64,000 nt of DNA, from assembly GCA_947503265.1 (NCBI GenBank), contig CANNDC010000019.1, forward strand, positions 1-64,000. The letters are read 5' to 3'. Under the pieces are notes generated by a model. The model worked only from the letters and a program-made list of their open reading frames with translations, had not been told where the DNA came from and made no database searches. This document shows, one piece after another, positions 35,616 through 42,926 of this stretch. How positions within the stretch are numbered: position 1 is the stretch's first letter; each line of letters starts with the position of its first letter. This stretch comes from an uncultured Alteromonadaceae bacterium. GTDB lineage: Bacteria; Pseudomonadota; Gammaproteobacteria; Enterobacterales; Alteromonadaceae. The position numbers and the translations under genes were made by a program.

Positions 35616-36569
35616 ATGAATAAAACGCTCACCATCTCTTTGTTACTTGGGCTTGGTTTCTCAAGCTTTTGTATGTCCTCAAACGTTCAACCCTTAAATA
35701 CTAAGGAGGGGGAAGTTTGGCGATTAGACCCAGGCCGTTCTGATGAATTCAATGGTTCTAAAATTGATTACAACAAGTGGATACAGAATCCTAAACATGT
35801 GCAAACATGGACTTGGAATAATGCCGAAAATGCAAAAGTAGATAATGGTGCTTTAGAAATAAAAATGGTTTATGACATCCATAAACGCAATATCAGTAAT
35901 GCTTGCTCGCAAGGCAAAACTATTCCCAACAGCACACTTTACTTTAAATCAGCCATGCTGCAGTCGTATGCTGCTGGCAACCTAGGTTACTATGAAGCGA
36001 GAATAAAGGGGTCGAAAGTATTTCCCGGATTCTCTCCCGCTTTTTGGATGTACAGCAGCTTTGACGACAGCCTTATGGAAGAAAATTCTGTTCGGTACAG
36101 TGAAATTGATGTGGTAGAGATGCAGCAACGTCAAGCATTCAAGAAAGGTAATGAAAGAATCACTGACCACAACCTTCACGTCGCACTTACTAAAGCCAAT
36201 GCAAAAGCCAACCCAACAGGCAGAGCATGGCGACGTCCGGGTAAATTTGAAGAACAAGAAAACGTTAATGTCTTAGAAAAAGATCCCGGCGAGGAGTTTC
36301 ATGTCTATGGCGCAAGAGTGACGGAAGATTTCGTTATCTGGTACGTAGATGAAAAAGAAGTCGGTCGCTCACATAACCATTTTTGGAAGCAAAGACAAAT
36401 GCAAGTTGCTTTGTCGTTAGGCCTTAGAAAGCCATATACAGAATTCAAATGCAACGGTTTTGTACCTTTGGATCCAGTTGAAAATATTGCCAATTTTGAC
36501 GGTGAAAAATTTAACCAAAATCCACCTTCAATGACAGTCGACTACGTGCGTGTGTGGACTAAACCTTAG
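35616..36569 (+). CDS. GH16 glycoside hydrolase resembling kappa-carrageenase/furcellaranase
   Basis: From the ATG at 35616 the enzyme has 317 residues with a signal peptide (TISLLLGLGFSSF). The GH16 catalytic motif is YSEIDVVEMQQ: Glu163 nucleophile, Asp165, Glu168 acid/base. Phrases such as RSDEFNG, GNLGYYEARIKGSKVFPGFS, SPAFWMYS, ALSLGLRKPYTEFKCNGF and MTVDYVRVW recall Pseudoalteromonas kappa-carrageenase, hence GH16_17 or the related furcellaranase group rather than agarases. It would cut beta-1,4 bonds of (hybrid) carrageenan outside the inner membrane. An upstream in-frame ATG at 35568 lies inside the GH127 terminator and is rejected. How it is transcribed past that terminator is unclear. 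Confidence 0.87.
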   Translation: MNKTLTISLLLGLGFSSFCMSSNVQPLNTKEGEVWRLDPGRSDEFNGSKIDYNKWIQNPKHVQTWTWNNAENAKVDNGALEIKMVYDIHKRNISNACSQGKTIPNSTLYFKSAMLQSYAAGNLGYYEARIKGSKVFPGFSPAFWMYSSFDDSLMEENSVRYSEIDVVEMQQRQAFKKGNERITDHNLHVALTKANAKANPTGRAWRRPGKFEEQENVNVLEKDPGEEFHVYGARVTEDFVIWYVDEKEVGRSHNHFWKQRQMQVALSLGLRKPYTEFKCNGFVPLDPVENIANFDGEKFNQNPPSMTVDYVRVWTKP

Positions 36570-36654
36570 GTAAAAAGACAAATTTTAGCATCAACACCCG
36601 AGATGTTTATGAATTACACCGATAGACTCAATTAATTAATAAGAAGTATAAGAT

Positions 36655-37386
36655 ATGAGTGAATTAGTTTATTACGACTTAAAACAGTCGTCTACAATGA
36701 CTCCAAGCATGCCGATTCAAGTCGCGAGAGAATTAGGCAGGAGAATTGTCGCGGGGCATTACAAACCAGACGAGATGTTAGACGAAGAAAATACCTTGGC
36801 AGAAAGATATAAAGTCAGCCGTGTGGTAGTTCGAGATGCAGTTAAAATTCTTGTCGGCAAAGGCATGTTAGACGTCCGTCGCGGTATTGGTACTAAAGTG
36901 CGCTCCAGAGACCAATGGTCAATGTTAGATGATGATGTACTCGCTTGGCATTTGTCCTTCCCTCCTAACTTCGAATTCCTCAAACAATTAATGGATATCC
37001 GCATTTCAATTGAACCTAAGGCTTCTCGATGGGCTGCAGAAAGAGGCACTAATGAAGATATTGAAGCTATACACAAAGCCTATTTGGACATGGAGGAGAA
37101 AGAAGGAAATGAGCAAAGTTTCGTTGTGGCAGATGCGGTTTTCCACCATAAGATTCTATTAGCAGCTCACAACGAATTTTTGAAATCGATAGAAGGTGTG
37201 GTTTTCTCTGCGTTACTTGTCAGTATCAAACTCACTAACACTGACCCCAATAGTAACAAAAAGTCCCTTCCTTACCACAAGGAACTTTATCAAGCCATTG
37301 CAGCAAGAGATGGCGAACTTGCAGAAAAACTGTCTGATGATCTTCTGCAGCACGCCAATAAAAAATTAAGCAAACATATGGCTTAG
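36655..37386 (+). CDS. FadR-type GntR regulator, paralogue of the one at 29743
   Basis: A 243-residue winged-helix/FCD protein nearly colinear with the regulator at 29743: both share TMTPSMP, VARELGRRIV, SRVV(I/V)RDAVKILVGKG, LDVRRGIGT, MLDDDVLAWHLS and AAHNEFLK. A DgoR-like response to a galactonate or 2-keto-3-deoxygalactonate signal is plausible. It follows GH16 by 85 bp in the same direction and may be co-transcribed. Unlike its paralogue it has no full operator palindrome directly upstream, only a half-site-like ATGTTTATG near 36603. Its 3' end overlaps the convergent gene by 4 bp within a shared terminator hairpin. Confidence 0.88.
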   Translation: MSELVYYDLKQSSTMTPSMPIQVARELGRRIVAGHYKPDEMLDEENTLAERYKVSRVVVRDAVKILVGKGMLDVRRGIGTKVRSRDQWSMLDDDVLAWHLSFPPNFEFLKQLMDIRISIEPKASRWAAERGTNEDIEAIHKAYLDMEEKEGNEQSFVVADAVFHHKILLAAHNEFLKSIEGVVFSALLVSIKLTNTDPNSNKKSLPYHKELYQAIAARDGELAEKLSDDLLQHANKKLSKHMA

Positions 37387-37407
37387 TCGGCAATCTTGCC
37401 GACTAAG
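37382..37407. terminator. Bidirectional terminator inside overlapping gene ends
   Basis: A 12-bp stem (CTTAGTCGGCAA and its complement) spans the overlapping stop codons of the GntR gene and the convergent VCBS gene. On the plus strand it is followed by ATATTTTT. Confidence 0.65.
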
Positions 37408-39263
37408 ATATTTTTCTCACTATTCACCACTCGTTTTTGCACTTCGCCGTTCGACCAAATCACTTTTAATTCTTTGGGTTGTTGGCAAGCTCCTAATCCA
37501 AAGATTGCACTGTCGGTATAATTAAGCGAATAAGCCGCGCTGGTAGAACCTAGCGTTTTAGTTTGAACCTTGTTACACCCTGTCAATTCAAGACGTGCCC
37601 CTAATGGAGTGCCACCGTTTTGAGGTGATTCTCCCACTTTCACCTTGATGAATGAAGAATTAGCCCCTAGATTGCGAAATAAATGCCATTTACCTCGATC
37701 GTGTCCAATTAAGATATCCTTTTGGCCATCTAAGTCGAAGTCAAAAATATCTACGCCCATGCCAATCGCACCTCGCTCAGTGGTTACAACCCCGTGATTC
37801 TCGATTTGATTGAAACGTCCATTACCCTCGTTCATGTAAACAATTGCCGTGTTGTCGTTCACCAGAGTGCCTCGACGAATCACCACAATGTCGTCAAAAC
37901 CGTCATTATTGAGATCACCTACTGCAGAACCGGTTGTGTGATCTGACACACCTAATTTTGCTTCAGTTGTCTTATCGACAAATACACCACCTTCATTCAC
38001 TAGTAAAACGTCTAAATAACCTACATCTATTTCGGAAGGCTCATAAGATTCAACACCGTGCACGATACCAGTGAAAGGGGAAAAGATGTTGCCCGCTAAA
38101 CGCCAGTCACGGTTACCAATATAACCAACATAGGTTCCTTTTTTATCTCTGGTTTCTGCAAATCCTAACGCATCACTGTTTACTAGGCGGATATCGCGTC
38201 CAGAGTGAGTTTCACCAGGAAACGCGTAGTCATAGCCAGATTCGCCAATGTATAGGTTTTTGTTAGGCCATTGAGATTGAATATTTTCAAGATGAAGTAC
38301 ATCCCCTACTCCTTTTAAAAGAAAATCAAAGGGGCCTCTGCTGGTAAAGAACCCGAGGGTTTGAGTTTCTTCATTGTAAAAGGTTTGGCCTCGCTCAAAT
38401 TCATTCCCTTTGGTTAAGAAGATATCAAAGTCACCATCATTATCGTAATCGATTTCAACGATAGAGCTCACATCACTAATATTTTTGGGCAAAACTTGTT
38501 TGGTTACATCACTAAACTCAAATCCAGCACTTCCTTGGTATACTTTGATATCTTTATATCCATACATAAAAATATCCACATGACCATCATTATTAAAATC
38601 AGTTAACAATACTTTTTGACCATTCACTTTAGACGGCGGTAACCTACTATTTAATGTGTACGTCTTACCATCTTGGTTCTCATATAGATAGTTTTCGCTC
38701 TCACCTTTCTTCTCTTGTGAAGGGAAAGCAAAATTAATCAGGTCAGAATCTCCATCGCTATCTATATCGACAAACTTAACGGTTCTGCCCCGCATAAATA
38801 CGAGGGGCTCTTCAAAATCATCAAGTTGTGTAAAGTTTCGGTTTTTATCGAATTCAAATAATACAGAGTTTCTTGCATTGGAACCTGAGCCACCGCCTCT
38901 TGCGATGATTACTTCTAACTTGCCATCTTGGTCGAAATCTTCGACGGAAATGCCATGCATATCACCCATGATTAAGTCGTAAGGCTTGGCAAACGTTCCT
39001 TTGTTATTCCATACAATCTTCACACTAAAACCATGATCATTGAGCAGCAAGTCGGGATAACCATCTTGGTCTAAGTCAGCGATGGTTGGTGCATCCCACT
39101 TTCTTAAGTTTCTTTCGTCTTTCAAGAAGCTTTTCACTGGTGCAAATAATTTGTTTGATTTCACAGATTCCTGCACATCTTTATTCGTCGAAGATCCACA
39201 TCCTGACAATACTAAAGCAGAGATTGACGCAACCACTAACGGTTGTGTAATTAGTTTAAACAT
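37383..39263 (-). CDS. VCBS/FG-GAP-repeat lipoprotein with ASPIC/UnbV C-terminal domain
   Basis: The 626-residue protein has a lipobox (LSGC) and a series of FG-GAP/VCBS calcium-loop repeats marked by DxDxDGxxD motifs (DLDQDGYPDLL, DFDQDGKLEVI, DIDSDGDSDLI, DFNNDGHVDIF, DYDNDGDFDIF, DLNNDGFDDIV, DFDLDGQKDIL). These form a beta-propeller like that of integrins and CRTAC1. The end (SSFIKVKVG to ELKVIWSNGEVQ) is the ASPIC/UnbV domain. It is translationally coupled to the GH42-like gene (8 bp overlap) in a three-gene operon. A role as surface glycan-binding or adhesion protein is inferred; no enzyme motif is visible. Confidence 0.87.
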   Translation of the reverse strand: MFKLITQPLVVASISALVLSGCGSSTNKDVQESVKSNKLFAPVKSFLKDERNLRKWDAPTIADLDQDGYPDLLLNDHGFSVKIVWNNKGTFAKPYDLIMGDMHGISVEDFDQDGKLEVIIARGGGSGSNARNSVLFEFDKNRNFTQLDDFEEPLVFMRGRTVKFVDIDSDGDSDLINFAFPSQEKKGESENYLYENQDGKTYTLNSRLPPSKVNGQKVLLTDFNNDGHVDIFMYGYKDIKVYQGSAGFEFSDVTKQVLPKNISDVSSIVEIDYDNDGDFDIFLTKGNEFERGQTFYNEETQTLGFFTSRGPFDFLLKGVGDVLHLENIQSQWPNKNLYIGESGYDYAFPGETHSGRDIRLVNSDALGFAETRDKKGTYVGYIGNRDWRLAGNIFSPFTGIVHGVESYEPSEIDVGYLDVLLVNEGGVFVDKTTEAKLGVSDHTTGSAVGDLNNDGFDDIVVIRRGTLVNDNTAIVYMNEGNGRFNQIENHGVVTTERGAIGMGVDIFDFDLDGQKDILIGHDRGKWHLFRNLGANSSFIKVKVGESPQNGGTPLGARLELTGCNKVQTKTLGSTSAAYSLNYTDSAIFGLGACQQPKELKVIWSNGEVQKRVVNSEKNILVGKIAD

Positions 39264-41994
39264 AACGTTTCCTTATCGTTAATCGTAACAAGAGCAATAA
39301 AATCATTAGGGTGGATATACTTCCACCTCCTGAGCCATCACTTGAAGATGGTGAAGGCGTGGGAGTAATAGGCGAGGTAGGAATAGAAACAGTAATTTCA
39401 ATCATTCCAGATGTATTCGAAGCTTGATTTTCAGCAAAAATGGTTGCATTTCCAGCACTAACGGCTGTAACTTCGCCAGTACTCGATACCGTCGCCACAC
39501 TCTCGTTACTGGAGCGCCATGTTAGTTGGGTATCGGTAGCGTTGTCAGGAGTAAGACTGGTATTGATCTGGCCCTTTTGGCCTTGCTCTAAGTCTGCTTT
39601 GCTAATACTCAAGCTAATCCCATCGAGCAAAACAGGTATAGGTAAATTGGATACTTTAGTTTGGAGTAGAACGACTTCCATCGGTTTGAGGGTAAATTGT
39701 GCGTTAACTTCTCGCCCATCAAGCAAATTCACAATTGAATCGACTGAAGCTGACTTGCTCGATATGTTGATATTTTTGTTGTTCTGCCGCGTATTGATCA
39801 GAGAAACAATATGGGCATCACTACTTAGATCATAATATTGATTGCTCAGTACTCCAAAATCTTCTTCATCATTTAGATCGGTTACTTCGGTTTGAATTGG
39901 AAGTTCAGGAAAGACAGCTTGGAGGCTTTGTTTAAATTCTTGGTACATAGTTATAATGTTATTAAACGACAGTCGTTTGAAAGCGTTTAACGCTTCTCTT
40001 TCTCGCCCTGCCCCCATTTCGTTTTTAGTGAAATTATCTTCTTCACCAATTACTACTAGCTTACCATCGGTCGAAGCGAAATCATTAAGTGCCACATAGT
40101 CGCTATCCGAAATATATACGGTAGGTGGAATGATCACCGTTTGCTCTGTTTTGTTTACTTGACTGAGCGTAGACGGTGTGACGAATCCAACCGACAAATT
40201 AAGCAACTTCAAGGCTTCATAAACATCTGTCATCTTGCCCGTATGCTCAGGATTTTGAATTGCCGCGTCTTTGCTGTAGTAAATCAACAAAGGGCGCACT
40301 GTCGGAACAAGGGCTGCCACGTGATTGCCATGGGCATTAAGTTCTTTTAATGTTCTTCCGTAAGCATCTAGCTGTATTGGTTGAGTAACACTGGTACCAA
40401 TAAAGTCAGCGCGAGAATCAATAGAGCCATCCTCATTTCGATTCCAAACCCACGAGGTTAAGCCCCCTAAACCATCAACTGCACCTGTCCACAATATACT
40501 GCGCACATACTCAGGGCTCATGTGAAAATCACGCCAACGTGAGCCAGATAATCCATGCCATTCAGAATCATAAAACAGCTTGTTAGGGGCTAGAGATTTA
40601 TTAAAGTCGAGCATGATGGACTGAGACCGCCATTCAAAACTATAGCGTTCTCGCCATTCTTGCTCAAATCGCACATCCCAATGAGCAGCCAGTGGTGTAG
40701 CCTGATTGTCGGAACCTGGTATATCTGCCAAATTGGCGATAAATTCGAAATCGAGTCCTTCGTCATAAAAAGAAGTGTGTATAGCGCGCTCACCCATGAC
40801 TTTTATATGCGTTTTTGCACGAGTATCGACAGCATGCACTTTATCATGCAAAAAGCTGAACCAATTATTAACTCGCTCCATGTTGAACCGCATCCAATCA
40901 TACCAGACGGGTCCACCTTGATAGCTCAAATCTAGTGGTATGGTATACACATCAGCCAACTGTTCGAATCGGTTAAAACTAGTTCCATATACGTCGTTTA
41001 AGCTAGCGATATTTTGATATTTTTGAGAGAGCCAATCTGTGTATTTTTGTCGAGTAAAATCACTGATACCTCGATCAGAGTTAATGCCATTCTCTCTAAT
41101 CGAAAAGGTCGGTTCGTTAGCTAACATATGAATTCGCTCGGTTTCTCCTATCTGGGACAAGCCATCAGCCAATTGATTTTCTATCAGTGTGTTCAACCAA
41201 ACTTTGACGTTCGGGTTATCAATATCATAGTCAGTGAACAATCGTGTTCCAGAGGAAAACGCTAAGGGGTAAGACGTTCTTAGCCAAGAATTTTGTGGCA
41301 CTATGTGTCCCAAAAAGAATTGAATGGGCGTTCTACCTAGAGCCATCTCGCGATTAATCCGACTTGTAAAATTATTTTTTCGATTTGCTCGAATGCTAGT
41401 TTCTGTCTCAAGATCTTGAACGGCATAATAGGTTTCGCCCCCCATTCCATAAGCTCGCATTAATTCACTATCTTCGGGTTGCCAAAAGAACTTTGCAGCT
41501 ATGACTTTTTGACCATTCAATTCGTAATTTGGCCCATTTAACACTAAGTCGTGTTGACTAAAATCCGGCGGTGCTTTAAGTGTTATGTGCAGATCAATTT
41601 GTTGTTGAAGCTGATTGAGCGCACTTTCAGCCACGACAATAGAATCGCTTAGCTCATCAAACGCTAATCCTTCAGGTCCTACCGGATCAAACCTCGAAAA
41701 CCCCTTAGCGTCATATGCTTGTTTGACTGCTTCAGGGTTTTGCTTATCCCAGGGAGCAAAAACATTTTTAAAGAGCTTAATCGTGGTTAACGAAACCTGA
41801 GCGTAATCCACAGAGAGACCTAAGCTTTCTGCTTGTTGCATTTTCGCTTCAAGCTCTAATTGTTTTTGCGTGACTTGATTTTGCAAATCCAAATAAGCTT
41901 GTTCGTCAACAGCCCCTGTGTACACATTGGACCAACAAATTGATGAAACCGTTAGGCACAAACAGCAAAGCAACAACCGAATAGACAATTTCAT
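39256..41994 (-). CDS. GH42/GH167-like beta-galactosidase with Big2 domain and GlyGly-CTERM tail
   Basis: A 912-residue secreted enzyme with a signal peptide ending near SNVYT. The clan-A barrel shows the acid/base Glu294 in MLANEPTF and the probable nucleophile Glu478 in FYDSEWHG. A flavodoxin-like second domain follows (DVYEALKLLNLSVGFV), as in GH42 and related families. A Big2 Ig-like domain (LTWRSSNESVATVS) precedes a Thr/Pro/Ser linker and a C-terminal GSGGGS - hydrophobic helix - RKRYV, the GlyGly-CTERM signal processed by rhombosortase. Related enzymes in carrageenan loci trim beta-linked galactose or neocarrabiose units. Choosing between GH42 and GH167 needs an HMM search. It is the middle gene of the operon 42000 - 39256 - 37383. 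Confidence 0.85.
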   Translation of the reverse strand: MKLSIRLLLCCLCLTVSSICWSNVYTGAVDEQAYLDLQNQVTQKQLELEAKMQQAESLGLSVDYAQVSLTTIKLFKNVFAPWDKQNPEAVKQAYDAKGFSRFDPVGPEGLAFDELSDSIVVAESALNQLQQQIDLHITLKAPPDFSQHDLVLNGPNYELNGQKVIAAKFFWQPEDSELMRAYGMGGETYYAVQDLETETSIRANRKNNFTSRINREMALGRTPIQFFLGHIVPQNSWLRTSYPLAFSSGTRLFTDYDIDNPNVKVWLNTLIENQLADGLSQIGETERIHMLANEPTFSIRENGINSDRGISDFTRQKYTDWLSQKYQNIASLNDVYGTSFNRFEQLADVYTIPLDLSYQGGPVWYDWMRFNMERVNNWFSFLHDKVHAVDTRAKTHIKVMGERAIHTSFYDEGLDFEFIANLADIPGSDNQATPLAAHWDVRFEQEWRERYSFEWRSQSIMLDFNKSLAPNKLFYDSEWHGLSGSRWRDFHMSPEYVRSILWTGAVDGLGGLTSWVWNRNEDGSIDSRADFIGTSVTQPIQLDAYGRTLKELNAHGNHVAALVPTVRPLLIYYSKDAAIQNPEHTGKMTDVYEALKLLNLSVGFVTPSTLSQVNKTEQTVIIPPTVYISDSDYVALNDFASTDGKLVVIGEEDNFTKNEMGAGREREALNAFKRLSFNNIITMYQEFKQSLQAVFPELPIQTEVTDLNDEEDFGVLSNQYYDLSSDAHIVSLINTRQNNKNINISSKSASVDSIVNLLDGREVNAQFTLKPMEVVLLQTKVSNLPIPVLLDGISLSISKADLEQGQKGQINTSLTPDNATDTQLTWRSSNESVATVSSTGEVTAVSAGNATIFAENQASNTSGMIEITVSIPTSPITPTPSPSSSDGSGGGSISTLMILLLLLRLTIRKRYV

Positions 41995-41999
41995 CTGCG

Positions 42000-42737
42000 C
42001 TATTTCTGCTCTTTCAGCTCGAAGTGTTTACCCATCTTGGCTAAGGGCTCAGTCTTACCTTTTTCAGTAATTGACACCACCCAAGCATATTTCCCTGCAG
42101 GGAAATCCCCCGCCATATTGGTTAATGGTAAGCTCATCTCACCTGGCTCGTTAACTGGAAATTTTAATGCCCCAAACTCTTTCCAGTTCTCACTACTTAG
42201 TAGCTTCATGTGCAAATCTCTGGGCTCTTTTATAAAAAACTGCACTTTCAAGTTAACATCTTCGTTTCCGTCAACAATTTTAGGGAAAGAGACTTGGCGC
42301 ACTTTATCAATGACATTGAAAATGGAAGGTTTCTCAAATCTAGCCTTTTTGATAACTTGAATTTGAGTGCGGGTGGGTTCGGTAATTTTGTCTGCAAAGC
42401 CCTTACCTCTTGGGCTCAGGTAAGCATCTACTCGATAGCGGCCCGGCTTGATACCTTCTATTGGAAGTTCAAAGTGGTAGTTGCCAGACTGCTTAATACG
42501 TTTATTGGTTTTCGCGACGTTTTGCCATGTTGACATATCTACTACAGCCACATGTAGTTGTCTTATTTTAGACACGGATACGTCTACATAGATTACAGGT
42601 ACTTCCTCAAAACCAATTTTCTCTTGCGTTGAGAGACTATTAATTTCATCAGTATTTGCTGCCAAATTAAAACTTAAAAGCGCGGCTAATAAAGCAAATA
42701 TCGTGGGTAAAGAAAGTATTGAAAGAGATTGCTTCAT
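42000..42737 (-). CDS. Exported protein with two repeated beta-sandwich-like domains, unknown function
   Basis: The 245-residue product has a signal peptide (ILSLPTIFALLAALLSFNLA). The mature part looks like an internal duplication: RQLHVAVVDMSTWQNVAK ... GIKPGRYRVDAYL in the first half matches RDLHMKLLSSENWKEFGA ... DFPAGKYAWVVSI in the second. Each unit is about 80-100 residues and beta-rich, like Ig or FN3 modules. It is the first gene of the operon that also encodes the GH42-like enzyme (5 bp gap) and the VCBS/UnbV lipoprotein. A substrate-binding or scaffold role is inferred; I recognise no named family. Confidence 0.7.
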   Translation of the reverse strand: MKQSLSILSLPTIFALLAALLSFNLAANTDEINSLSTQEKIGFEEVPVIYVDVSVSKIRQLHVAVVDMSTWQNVAKTNKRIKQSGNYHFELPIEGIKPGRYRVDAYLSPRGKGFADKITEPTRTQIQVIKKARFEKPSIFNVIDKVRQVSFPKIVDGNEDVNLKVQFFIKEPRDLHMKLLSSENWKEFGALKFPVNEPGEMSLPLTNMAGDFPAGKYAWVVSITEKGKTEPLAKMGKHFELKEQK

Positions 42738-42879
42738 GTCTTACTCCTTTGAAAAAGGTAGATTGGATTGCGTATCGTCCTTAAGAAGTATTTTTTGCAG
42801 ATGTTAAAACTGTTTTATTGAATCAACCGTCCCGGTCAATTCCATTAAAAATAAGAGAAAATTTAGTGCTAAAGATAAA

Positions 42880-42904
42880 AGGCCACTTGAGATTCAAGTG
42901 GCCT
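42880..42904 (-). terminator. Terminator after the Big2 lipoprotein gene
   Basis: An 11-bp perfect stem (AGGCCACTTGA and its complement) on a 3-nt loop, 22 bp past the stop. On the minus strand it continues into TTTTATC. Confidence 0.85.
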
Positions 42905-42926
42905 CACTTTCTTAACTAAACTGAAA

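Noticed and set aside
35568..35616. Upstream ATG for the GH16 gene
   Set aside because: It lies inside the GH127 terminator stem; the ATG at 35616 directly precedes the signal peptide.
35616..36569. GH16 as a beta-agarase or porphyranase
   Set aside because: The surrounding sequence (YSEIDVVEMQQ, LSLGLRKPYTEFKCN) follows the kappa-carrageenase pattern more closely, and the genomic context is carrageenan-type.
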